The position numbers were made by a program, and so were the translations under genes. Positions 1 to 6,141 of a stretch of 6,144 bases of DNA are shown in pieces. Below the pieces are notes generated by a model. It made no database searches. It had not been told where the DNA came from and saw only the letters and a list, made by a program, of their open reading frames with translations. The stretch's first letter is position 1; every line of letters begins with the position of its first letter. This DNA comes from an uncultured Alphaproteobacteria bacterium (lineage in GTDB: Bacteria > Pseudomonadota > Alphaproteobacteria > GCA-2731375): positions 1 through 6,144 of the forward strand of contig CAJWZI010000109.1 of the NCBI GenBank assembly GCA_913049615.1, written 5' to 3'.

Positions 1-389
1 GGAGTCGTGAAGCCCTGTCCCTGGACCTTGCCGCTGGTGACGAAATGGCGCGCTACCATATGTCCCAACAGGGTCCGAATGGGGGGTAAAAATAATAAAC
101 CACCGGCAATGTCGGTGACGAAACCAGGTGTTAGCAATAGGGCACCCGCCATCAAGAGACACAGACCATCAAATACTTCCCTCAGCGGCATTCGTCCCTG
201 GGCCATGTGGGCCTGGGCCCTGTGGAGGACGGCTAGACCCTGGCTGCGCAGCATTAATGTGCCGCCTATGGCTGTCGCGACCACTACGGTTAGGGTCCAC
301 CACAAGCCGATCACGTCGCCGATTTGTAAAAATACGGCGATTTCGATCAGGGGAACGGCGATAAAGGCCAAAAGAATATAAGAACCCAT
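1..389 (-). CDS. fxsA: FxsA family membrane protein, 3' end beyond the left edge
   Basis: The first 129 codons of the gene are present and the reading frame is still open at position 1, so the C-terminus is missing. Translation of the minus strand gives a short hydrophobic protein with family hallmarks: PLIEIAVFLQIGDVIG at residues 13-28, TAIGG at 39-43, RSQGL at 48-52, and the strongly conserved LLLTPGFVTDIAGG at 84-97 followed by LPPIR at 101-105. Hydrophobic segments lie near residues 4-22, 28-46 and 76-101, so it is an inner-membrane protein. The start is well fixed: an in-frame TAA lies two codons upstream of the ATG at 389. FxsA is named for easing phage T7 exclusion by the F plasmid when overproduced in E. 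coli; its normal role is poorly known. It is divergent from the Tim44-like gene, an arrangement I recall from other alphaproteobacteria. Confidence 0.93.
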   Translation of the reverse strand, partial: MGSYILLAFIAVPLIEIAVFLQIGDVIGLWWTLTVVVATAIGGTLMLRSQGLAVLHRAQAHMAQGRMPLREVFDGLCLLMAGALLLTPGFVTDIAGGLLFLPPIRTLLGHMVARHFVTSGKVQGQGFTT

Positions 390-390
390 A

Positions 391-417
391 CCTTATACTA
401 CTTGTTCCTTATACTAC
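391..417. repeat. Two direct copies of an 11-bp unit next to the fxsA start
   Basis: CCTTATACTAC occurs at 391-401 and again, identically, at 407-417, separated by TTGTT, giving a 16-bp period. Read on the minus strand, each copy contains TATAAGG. The copy nearer the gene ends one base before the fxsA ATG. Confidence 0.85.
405..410 (-). promoter_or_regulatory. Possible ribosome binding site of fxsA
   Basis: On the minus strand AAGGAA reads from 410 to 405, 15 bases before the ATG at 389, which is rather far. A second AAGG at 394-391 is only one base from the ATG and so too close. Both arise from the tandem repeat, so the repeat shapes the translation start of this gene. The assignment is tentative. 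Confidence 0.35.
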
Positions 418-600
418 CGCAGCTTATGTAATACCGTATGGGGCGCGGCGCCACCTGGTTTTTCAATGCAAGTTTGCTGGACAGCACTCGACACGGGACG
501 TAATGTGGATAGGGGCGTAGAAATTCGCTTGTTTGGCCGCCTGAGCGGGTGGTGGCCGGGTGTAATTGTCATCTGGAGGTTCGTTTGCCAATAGACGATT

Positions 601-621
601 TGTTGGATGGACCATCCAACA
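601..621. repeat. Perfect 21-bp palindrome upstream of the Tim44-like gene
   Basis: The left arm TGTTGGATGG (601-610) and right arm CCATCCAACA (612-621) are exact reverse complements around a single central A at 611. The flanking pair T600/G622 does not extend it in DNA. It ends 39 bases before the ATG at 661. A symmetric DNA site of this size fits binding by a dimeric transcription regulator. In RNA it could form an 8-bp stem with a GGACC loop. No run of T follows, so it is not a terminator. Confidence 0.85.
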
Positions 622-660
622 GGATCAACGGTCCGACAGGACAAATGGAATACTGATTTA

Positions 661-1371
661 ATGGGCGAGGGTCACTTTCTCGATATTTTATTCCTAGCCA
701 TGGTGGCGGGGTTTATATTTTTTCGTCTGCGCAGTGTCTTGGGCCGGCGTACCGGTAAAGAGCGTCGGCCCTCGGAACGGACGTCAGATCAGGCTGATGA
801 CCGGCAGGGCGATGATGACAAAGTGGTAAGTCTACCCGACCGTGGTAATTTTCGCCACGATGACAACGATTTCCAGGTCGAGGCGGAAGAGGAAGCCTCC
901 CTTTGGGCCGAGGATTCACCCGTAGGCGCTGGCTTGACGCAGATCAAATTAGCCAATCACGACTTTGAACCCGCCGCCTTTGCTGACGGCGCTAAGTCGG
1001 CGTACGAGATGATCGTGGATGCTTTTGCTAGCGGCGACCGGGATTCCTTGCGCAACTTGTTGAGCGATCAAGTTTACGAGAATTTCGTTGGTGCCATCGA
1101 GGATCGCGAGGACCGTGGACATACCCTGGAAACAAAGATCGTTGCCATAAACGGTGCCGAGATTGTGGAAGCGGAAATGAAGGACAAAATCGCCGAAGTG
1201 ACGGTGAAATTCGTTTCAGAGATGATATCTGTTAGCCGTGACGAGGATGGCGAAATTTTGCCTGATCAGCCGGACGGCTCCCACGAGGTTACTGATATCT
1301 GGACCTTTGCGCGGGATACGCGCAACCGCGATCCGAATTGGCAATTAATCGAAACCCACGGCGAGAACTGA
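661..1371 (+). CDS. Tim44-like domain membrane protein (TimA-type)
   Basis: The 236-residue product has an N-terminal membrane anchor (about residues 5-22, FLDILFLAMVAGFIFFRL) followed by the basic stretch RSVLGRRTGKERR. A hydrophilic, acid-rich linker covers about 38-88. The C-terminal Tim44-like domain (about 105-236) includes FADGAKSAYEMIVDAFASGD, RNLLSDQVYENF, VKFVSEMISV and the closing EVTDIWTFARD...NWQLIET. This is the alphaproteobacterial relative of mitochondrial Tim44; Caulobacter TimA is the studied example and associates with the inner membrane. Its exact bacterial role is not settled. I start at 661 rather than the in-frame ATG at 607, because MGEG is the usual N-terminus, the membrane segment follows directly, and 607 lies inside the palindrome. 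The ribosome-binding signal is weak (TGGAA at 646-650). It is probably the first gene of the plus-strand run. Confidence 0.9.
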   Translation: MGEGHFLDILFLAMVAGFIFFRLRSVLGRRTGKERRPSERTSDQADDRQGDDDKVVSLPDRGNFRHDDNDFQVEAEEEASLWAEDSPVGAGLTQIKLANHDFEPAAFADGAKSAYEMIVDAFASGDRDSLRNLLSDQVYENFVGAIEDREDRGHTLETKIVAINGAEIVEAEMKDKIAEVTVKFVSEMISVSRDEDGEILPDQPDGSHEVTDIWTFARDTRNRDPNWQLIETHGEN

Positions 1372-1385
1372 TAGTCTCACTGACT

Positions 1386-2585
1386 ATGCGAAATCGTCTT
1401 CTGGCCATATCGGTCAGTAGTCTGCTTCTGGCTTTGGGCTTCTCATTATGGTGGGTGACCCGTCCCCAAGGCCCTATTCCTGACCCACGGCTATTGACGT
1501 TTCAAATTGTAGAATTCGCGGTGTTGAAGGGTTGGAGCGAGGATGATCATGCTGCGGCATTGGAGCCGTTCCTGAAAAGTTGTGGCAAGCTCTCCACTTG
1601 GCCAAAGGACCGCGCCTTGGGTGGAATTGGCGGTAAGGTTTCCGATTGGACCGAGGTTTGTGCGGCAGCTGACGTTTTGCAACCGATGACGGAGGGGCTG
1701 GCCCGGCAATTTTTTGAGCAACATTTCAAAGCCCTGGCGGTTGCCTTCGGAGGTCGGACTGACGGTTTATTTACGGGTTATTTTGAGCCCGAGTTGCGGG
1801 GCAGCCGGACCAAAAAGGCACCTTATGTACATCCTCTCTACGGCGTACCGAGAGACTTGATTACTGCCGATTTGGGAGAATTCAGTGACAGCCTGAAAGG
1901 GCGGCACATCGTTGGCTGGGTAAAGGGCAACCGTATGCGCCCATTTCCCGAACGCGGTCAGATCGAAGCTGGCGCCCTGGATAACCAAGGTTTGGAGGTT
2001 GTCTACGTGGACAATTCCGTGGATGCGTTTTTTCTGCAGATACAGGGTTCTGGGCGCGTTCGGTTGGCAGACGGTGGCATGATGCGCCTGGGTTATGCCG
2101 GCAGCAACGGCCGGCGGTATTACGCCATTGGCCGGGAGTTGATCAAACGGGGCGTTCTAGACAAGGCCAATGTCTCCATGCAGTCCATTCGAACTTGGTT
2201 GATGGCTCACCCGGTACAGGGCCAGGCGGTGATGAACCTGAACCCAAGTTATGTATTCTTCCGGGAACTCAAAGGTCCCGGACCCATTGGGTCTTTGGGC
2301 GTTCCGTTGACGCCGGGCCGCTCTATCGCTGTTGACCGGCAATTGATCCCCCTGGGTGTGCCCATCTGGTTGCAGGCCAGCCGTCCAGATGCCGATGTGG
2401 CCGGTCCAGACCGATTGCTGCGCCGTCTAGTGTTGGCCCAAGATACTGGTGGCGCCATCAAGGGTGGAATACGGGGCGATGTGTTCTGGGGTCACGGGGA
2501 GGACGCCGCCTCCATCGCAGGACGCATGAAACACCCTGGAAGCTGGTTTATTTTGTTGCCTAATGCACTGGCGGATCGTCTTTAA
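1386..2585 (+). CDS. mltA: MltA-type membrane-bound lytic murein transglycosylase
   Basis: The enzyme cleaves the MurNAc-GlcNAc bond of peptidoglycan, forming 1,6-anhydro-muramyl ends, and acts in the periplasm. The 399-residue product has an N-terminal hydrophobic segment (about 4-24) with no lipobox cysteine. The MltA domain follows, with LFTGYFEPELRGS (128-140) and FFLQIQGSGRVRL (215-227). The C-terminal 3D domain runs from about 288 and includes VPLTPGRSIAVDRQLIPLGVPIW and AQDTGGAIKG (351-360). Asp365 in GDVFWGHG should match the catalytic Asp308 of E. coli MltA; Asp353 is the other conserved aspartate. Cys66 and Cys92 could form a disulfide. It is slightly longer than E. coli MltA (365). 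I start at 1386, 14 bases after the Tim44-like stop, since the signal segment begins there; the in-frame ATG at 1338 would overlap that gene by 34 bases. The ribosome-binding site is weak, suggesting translational coupling. Confidence 0.94.
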   Translation: MRNRLLAISVSSLLLALGFSLWWVTRPQGPIPDPRLLTFQIVEFAVLKGWSEDDHAAALEPFLKSCGKLSTWPKDRALGGIGGKVSDWTEVCAAADVLQPMTEGLARQFFEQHFKALAVAFGGRTDGLFTGYFEPELRGSRTKKAPYVHPLYGVPRDLITADLGEFSDSLKGRHIVGWVKGNRMRPFPERGQIEAGALDNQGLEVVYVDNSVDAFFLQIQGSGRVRLADGGMMRLGYAGSNGRRYYAIGRELIKRGVLDKANVSMQSIRTWLMAHPVQGQAVMNLNPSYVFFRELKGPGPIGSLGVPLTPGRSIAVDRQLIPLGVPIWLQASRPDADVAGPDRLLRRLVLAQDTGGAIKGGIRGDVFWGHGEDAASIAGRMKHPGSWFILLPNALADRL

Positions 2586-2589
2586 GGTG
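2584..2589 (+). promoter_or_regulatory. Ribosome binding site of lutA overlapping the mltA stop codon
   Basis: AAGGTG begins inside the mltA TAA stop codon (2583-2585) and lies 14 bases before the lutA ATG at 2604. The overlap argues that mltA and lutA are on one transcript and may be translationally coupled. Confidence 0.5.
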
Positions 2590-2603
2590 TTATAACCCAG
2601 CCC

Positions 2604-3383
2604 ATGTCAAATCAGGTTTCGCCAAAGGCCATCAATGTGGGACTGTTTGCCACCTGTCTGGTGGACCTTTTCCGACCCACAATTGGGTTCGCTGCGGCTA
2701 AATTGATCGAAGACGCTGGCTGCCGGGTGCACGTGCCGGAACAAACCTGCTGCGGCCAACCAGCGTACAATTCCGGTGACAGTCCCAATGCCCGGGAGAT
2801 CGCCCGGCGAGTGATCGAAAACTTTGAAATCTATGATTACGTTGTTTTGCCCTCCGGGTCTTGCGGCGGCATGATTTCGGTACATTATCCCGAGTTGTTC
2901 GCCAATGATGCTGAGTGGTGTCGCCGAGCAAGGGCGTTGGCGGCGAAGACATTCGAGCTGACCAGTTTTTTGGTAGATGTCTTGAAGGTCGAAGGGGTGG
3001 ATGCCGATTATGACGGTACCGCGACCTATCACGATGCCTGCGCCGGCCTGCGCGAACTGGGGGTACGCGATCAGCCACGAGAACTATTAGCCAGCGTTGA
3101 AGACTTGCAACTGACCGAGATGGCTGAGACCGAGGCCTGTTGCGGATTTGGCGGAACTTTTTGCGTAAAGTATGGCGACATTTCTACGGCTATCGTTATG
3201 CGAAAAACCGCTGACGTGAACAATACCCGCGCCGACTTTCTGTTGGCTGGGGAGCTGGGCTGTCTGCTGAACATCGCCGGCCGTCTAAAGCGCGAGGGAT
3301 CGGTGGTGCAGGTGCGCCACGTGGCAGAGGTTTTGGCCGGGATGACGGACGATGTGCCGCCTATCGGCGAATCCGGTGTTTAG
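2604..3383 (+). CDS. lutA: L-lactate utilisation protein LutA, (Fe-S)-binding
   Basis: LutA is the cysteine-rich subunit of the LutABC complex, which oxidises L-lactate to pyruvate without a flavin LldD-type enzyme (called LldE in Shewanella). The 259-residue protein has two CCG domains. The first includes ATCLVDLFRP (16-25), CCGQPAYNSGD (49-59) and PSGSCGGM (83-90). The second includes YHDACAGLRELG (142-153), CCGFGGTFCVKYGDIS (179-194) and Cys220. These are the cysteines that hold iron-sulfur clusters in CCG-domain proteins such as the GlpC and HdrD families. B. subtilis LutA is about 238 residues, so this is full length. No signal peptide or membrane segment is visible, so it is cytoplasmic or peripheral. 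It is 18 bases after mltA and 19 bases before lutB. The motif combination together with lutB and lutC downstream makes the call firm; another CCG-domain oxidoreductase subunit is much less likely. Confidence 0.94.
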   Translation: MSNQVSPKAINVGLFATCLVDLFRPTIGFAAAKLIEDAGCRVHVPEQTCCGQPAYNSGDSPNAREIARRVIENFEIYDYVVLPSGSCGGMISVHYPELFANDAEWCRRARALAAKTFELTSFLVDVLKVEGVDADYDGTATYHDACAGLRELGVRDQPRELLASVEDLQLTEMAETEACCGFGGTFCVKYGDISTAIVMRKTADVNNTRADFLLAGELGCLLNIAGRLKREGSVVQVRHVAEVLAGMTDDVPPIGESGV

Positions 3384-3390
3384 GCGGATT

Positions 3391-3394
3391 GAGG
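3391..3394 (+). promoter_or_regulatory. Ribosome binding site that decides the lutB start
   Basis: GAGG (within GAGGGCAGG) is 8 bases before the ATG at 3403. This favours 3403 over the in-frame ATG at 3352, which overlaps lutA, and over the ATG at 3412. Confidence 0.6.
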
Positions 3395-3402
3395 GCAGGC
3401 AA

Positions 3403-4836
3403 ATGGAGTTCATGAATCCCGATGCCTTCAAGGACAATGCTCGCAAAGCGATAGCGGACGAAAATCTGCAAACCGCCATGACCATGTTGAACGCTAGCAT
3501 GATTCCCAATCGCCAGAGCGCGGTAGACAACTTGCCTGAGTTCAACAAACTCTCCCATCGGGGCCGGGAATTGAAGGATCATGTTCTGGCGAACCTAGAC
3601 TTTTATCTTGAGCGGTTCGAACGCAACTGCCGAGCTGCAGGAGGTCGGGTTCACTGGTGCTCCACCGTGGATGAGGCACGGGCGGCGGTGTTAGAGGTTT
3701 GCCGTTCTGTTGACGCAAGATTGGTGACCAAGGGAAAATCCATGGTCGCCGAGGAAATTCATCTGAACGAATTTCTTGAGCAAAACGGCATCACGCCGGT
3801 CGAAACGGATTTGGGCGAATACATAATTCAGTTAGCGGAGGAACCCCCCTCCCACATCATCGGCCCCGCGATACATAAGACCAAGGATCAAGTATCGGAC
3901 CTGTTCCTTCAGCATCATGCCAAATTAGGCCACACCGAGCGCCAGACCGAACCACCTAAGATGGTCAACGAGGCACGACAAATTCTGCGGGAAAAATACT
4001 TCAATGCCGATGTTGGGATCACCGGGGCCAACTATCTGATTGCCGAAACGGGCAGTTCCATAATCGTAACAAATGAAGGTAACGGCGATCTGACCCAGAC
4101 CTTGCCCAAAATCCACATTGTGGTGACATCACTGGAAAAAGTGGTGCCTACACTGGAGGACGCGACTACCTTGCTGCGGCTGCTAGCACGTTCGGCTACC
4201 GGGCAGGAATTTTCTGCCTATACGACCATTTCAACCGGTCCCCGGCGGGAGGGCGATCTGGATGGGCCGGAGGAATATCATGTTATCCTGCTGGACAACG
4301 GTCGTTCCGCCATGCTGGGCGGCGAGGTGCGGGAGATGCTGCATTGCATACGGTGCGGCGCCTGTATGAACCATTGCCCTGTTTATCAGACAGTTGGCGG
4401 CCATACCTATGGCACGGTTTATGTTGGCCCCATGGGGGCTGTCCTTTCGCCCGCTTTATTGGGAGTATCTGCCACCCGCCACCTGCCTTGCGCCTCCACC
4501 CTGTGTGGGCGGTGCGAGGAAGTTTGCCCGGTGTCTATTCCCCTGCCGCGTTTGTTGCGGCAATGGCGGGAGCGGGCCTTTGAGGCGAGGGACGTCCCTC
4601 AATTGGAGCGATGGGGCGTGGCCGCATGGGCCTATTTCGCCAAACGACCATGGATTTATGGTCTAGGTGCTCGACTGGCTATGCGGGGTCTGGCTTTTCT
4701 GGGGCGTGAGCGGGGTAGGGTGAGTAAGCTGTGGTTTGCTGGTGGCTGGACAGATGGTCGAGATCTACCAACTCCGGAAGGCAAAACTTTTCAAGAACTA
4801 TGGCGCAAGCGAGAGGGGAAGCGGACATTCATATGA
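3403..4836 (+). CDS. lutB: L-lactate utilisation iron-sulfur protein LutB
   Basis: LutB is the large iron-sulfur subunit of the lactate-oxidising LutABC complex (LldF in Shewanella). The 477-residue product matches the usual length (about 475-480). The N-terminal LUD domain spans about residues 65-300, with LVTKGKSMVAEEIHLNEFL (107-125), ETDLGEYIIQL (134-144) and GITGANYLIAETGSSIIVTN (205-224). A ferredoxin-like domain carries two 4Fe-4S motifs: Cys315, 318, 321 and 325 (CIRCGACMNHC) and Cys363, 368, 371 and 375 (ending CGRCEEVCPV). The C-terminal part (about 390-477) fits the DUF3390 region found in LutB, including KTFQELW. It is probably cytoplasmic, passing electrons towards the respiratory chain. 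I start at 3403 because a ribosome-binding site fits and MNPDAF... follows; the 3352 alternative would overlap lutA by 32 bases. The stop codon overlaps the lutC start. Confidence 0.95.
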   Translation: MEFMNPDAFKDNARKAIADENLQTAMTMLNASMIPNRQSAVDNLPEFNKLSHRGRELKDHVLANLDFYLERFERNCRAAGGRVHWCSTVDEARAAVLEVCRSVDARLVTKGKSMVAEEIHLNEFLEQNGITPVETDLGEYIIQLAEEPPSHIIGPAIHKTKDQVSDLFLQHHAKLGHTERQTEPPKMVNEARQILREKYFNADVGITGANYLIAETGSSIIVTNEGNGDLTQTLPKIHIVVTSLEKVVPTLEDATTLLRLLARSATGQEFSAYTTISTGPRREGDLDGPEEYHVILLDNGRSAMLGGEVREMLHCIRCGACMNHCPVYQTVGGHTYGTVYVGPMGAVLSPALLGVSATRHLPCASTLCGRCEEVCPVSIPLPRLLRQWRERAFEARDVPQLERWGVAAWAYFAKRPWIYGLGARLAMRGLAFLGRERGRVSKLWFAGGWTDGRDLPTPEGKTFQELWRKREGKRTFI

Positions 4837-5525
4837 GCAGCCGGGAGCAAATCTTGGACGCAATTCGACAATCTCTGGGTAGGCCGGAACTGAGTACGGA
4901 CGCTAAGCGCGCCCTGAACCAGCAGATCACGAAGCATCCTGCCAATCTGGTGCCGGCTCGGGCCAAGGGCGAACGCGCCCAGCTGATCAAACAATTTCAG
5001 AACATGGCCCAGGCAGCTGCCTGCACGGTTGAAACAGTCTCTGATCTGGTCGCCGTACCTGCCGCAGTGTCGCAGTTTTTGCGGGCCAACAATTTACCTA
5101 CACAAATTACCTTGGCGCCGGACGAATGGCTCAGCGGACTCGATTGGAATAGCAATAATTTACTGGAAACCAAGATAGGGTCCGCCGATATTGACGACAT
5201 GGTTTCTGTCACGCCTGCTTTCGCTGGGGTGGCGGAAACCGGGACCCTTGTAGCTTTTTCTGGCAGTGCGCATCCCACAACCCTAAACTTTGTGCCCGAT
5301 TATCATGTCGTTGTCCTTCGCCATACCCAGATTGTTGGGTCTTACGAAGAGGTTTGGGCCCGCCTGCGCAAGGCGAACAAACAGGGCCGGGGTTTTACCA
5401 TGCCCCGCACTGTTAACATGATTACTGGTCCTTCCCGCACTGCTGACATAGCCTTGACCATCGAACTGGGCGCCCACGGACCGCGTAGCCTACACATCAT
5501 CTTGATTGATGACGAAGTCGGGTAA
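4833..5525 (+). CDS. lutC: L-lactate utilisation protein LutC, LUD domain
   Basis: LutC is the third, cluster-free subunit of the lactate oxidation complex (LldG in Shewanella). The 230-residue protein is close to B. subtilis LutC (about 240). It has a helical N-terminus (SSREQILDAIRQSLGR, 2-17) and a LUD domain in the second half. Visible motifs are VTPAFAGVAETGTLVAFSG (126-144), PDYHVVVLRHTQIVGSYEEVW (156-175 region) and the terminal ITGPSRTADIALTIELGAHG (197-216) followed by LHIILIDD. The start at 4833 forms ATGA with the lutB stop, a usual sign of translational coupling; GAGAGGGGA at 4811-4819 may be the ribosome-binding site, 13 bases away. The frame stays open upstream as far as an ATG at 4731 inside lutB, but the family N-terminus supports 4833. 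Its 3' end overlaps the next gene by 17 bases. Confidence 0.94.
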   Translation: MSSREQILDAIRQSLGRPELSTDAKRALNQQITKHPANLVPARAKGERAQLIKQFQNMAQAAACTVETVSDLVAVPAAVSQFLRANNLPTQITLAPDEWLSGLDWNSNNLLETKIGSADIDDMVSVTPAFAGVAETGTLVAFSGSAHPTTLNFVPDYHVVVLRHTQIVGSYEEVWARLRKANKQGRGFTMPRTVNMITGPSRTADIALTIELGAHGPRSLHIILIDDEVG

Positions 5526-6081
5526 GAATAAGGAGACGGCGGACACACCCTCGGGTGGTGACGCTTTGTTCGAGGCTGCTATGCGCGGAGCCAAACCCCT
5601 GCAGCAACGCTCCGCAAAGCCACCAATGAAATCGATTCTAGCATCTGAGGAAAATATCGGCGTAGTCGGATTGCCGGCTGTCCCTGTGCGCCGTCGGTTA
5701 GTCACATCCCCCGGGTTGTCCGGCGGTGGCCTTGATAAACGCAGCGCTGATCGTTTGCGCCGGGGCCAAATGCGCATCGAAGGGCGTCTGGACTTACATG
5801 GCCTCACCCAGGCTGACGCCCATCGCGCCGCGCATGCCTTCGTTCTCGAATCGCACCGCACGGGACGGCGCTGTGTTCTGATCATAACGGGCAAGGGCGG
5901 CTTCCGCGAAGGTGACGACCTGGGCTTCATGCCTGACCGCGATATCGGTGTTTTGCGCCGCAACCTGCCCCGCTGGCTGGCCGAGCCGCCCGTACGTCAG
6001 ATGGTCCTGCACCTGGAGCCTGCCCGTCCGCAACACGGTGGCGACGGCGCCTTCTATGTTTTGCTACGCCGTAAACGTTAA
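5509..6081 (+). CDS. Smr domain protein
   Basis: The 190-residue product ends in an Smr (small MutS-related) domain at about residues 91-190. The markers are LDLHGLT (94-100), VLIITGKGG (123-131), GVLRRNLPRWL (147-157) and the closing HLEPARPQHGGDGAFYVLLRR. Smr domains bind nucleic acids and some cut branched DNA or RNA; LDLHG and TGKG are the expected functional motifs. The substrate of this protein is unknown. The N-terminal 90 residues are low in order and basic, with a short DALFEAAMRGAKPL helix (18-31) that corresponds to the DxxLW...TPL segment I recall in alphaproteobacterial Smr proteins. I start at the ATG at 5509, inside lutC; a TTG at 5506 in the same frame is also possible. Neither has a good ribosome-binding site, so coupling to lutC translation is likely. 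In related genomes I recall this gene next to mltA. Confidence 0.9.
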   Translation: MTKSGKNKETADTPSGGDALFEAAMRGAKPLQQRSAKPPMKSILASEENIGVVGLPAVPVRRRLVTSPGLSGGGLDKRSADRLRRGQMRIEGRLDLHGLTQADAHRAAHAFVLESHRTGRRCVLIITGKGGFREGDDLGFMPDRDIGVLRRNLPRWLAEPPVRQMVLHLEPARPQHGGDGAFYVLLRRKR

Positions 6082-6093
6082 ACTAACCAAATA

Positions 6094-6141
6094 TATCTAA
6101 GCGAGATAAAATAGAAAAAGTTGAATTTCTCTTTGTTTTTT
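6094..6141 (+). terminator. Weak terminator-like AT-rich end after smr
   Basis: The 63 bases after the smr stop are much richer in A and T than the coding region. TATCT (6094-6098) and AGATA (6104-6108) can form a 5-bp stem with an AAGCG loop. AGAAA (6113-6117) and TTTCT (6126-6130) can form another, followed by CTTTG and six T (6136-6141). Both stems are short and AT-rich, so termination here is only a possibility; the window ends too soon to see the next gene. Confidence 0.22.

Larger units (their letters stand above)
390..660. promoter_or_regulatory. Divergent intergenic region between fxsA and the Tim44-like gene
   Basis: These 271 bases separate two divergent genes and should hold promoters for both. 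I see no protein gene that I believe here. The region contains a tandem 11-bp repeat (391-401 and 407-417), a small 9-bp palindrome ATACCGTAT (431-439) and a perfect 21-bp palindrome (601-621). TTGTCA at 566-571 resembles a -35 box for the plus strand, but no good -10 box lies 16-18 bases downstream. On the minus strand TATAAG occurs in both repeat copies, without a matching -35. Promoter positions are therefore unresolved. Confidence 0.6.

Noticed and set aside
7..381. A 124-codon plus-strand open frame at the left end
   Set aside because: It is antisense to fxsA, whose minus-strand translation shows clear family motifs; the plus-strand product is arginine- and proline-rich noise.
414..644. 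A 76-codon open frame on the minus strand in the divergent intergenic region
   Set aside because: The product resembles no family I know, has no ribosome-binding site, and would run across the palindrome and the leader of the Tim44-like gene.
607..660. Alternative upstream start for the Tim44-like protein
   Set aside because: It would add 18 hydrophilic residues before the membrane anchor and place the start codon in the palindrome, where no ribosome-binding site is seen.
2589..2596. GTTATAAC palindrome between mltA and lutA
   Set aside because: At 8 bases it can easily occur by chance, and it does not extend; not enough to propose a lutA operator.
2607..3032. A 141-codon minus-strand open frame over lutA
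   Set aside because: It lies wholly within lutA, which has all the expected cysteine motifs in the plus frame; no independent support.
5490..5963. A 157-codon minus-strand open frame over lutC and smr
   Set aside because: It is the antisense shadow of the Smr gene; the product is a low-complexity Arg/Pro/Ser-rich sequence with no motif.
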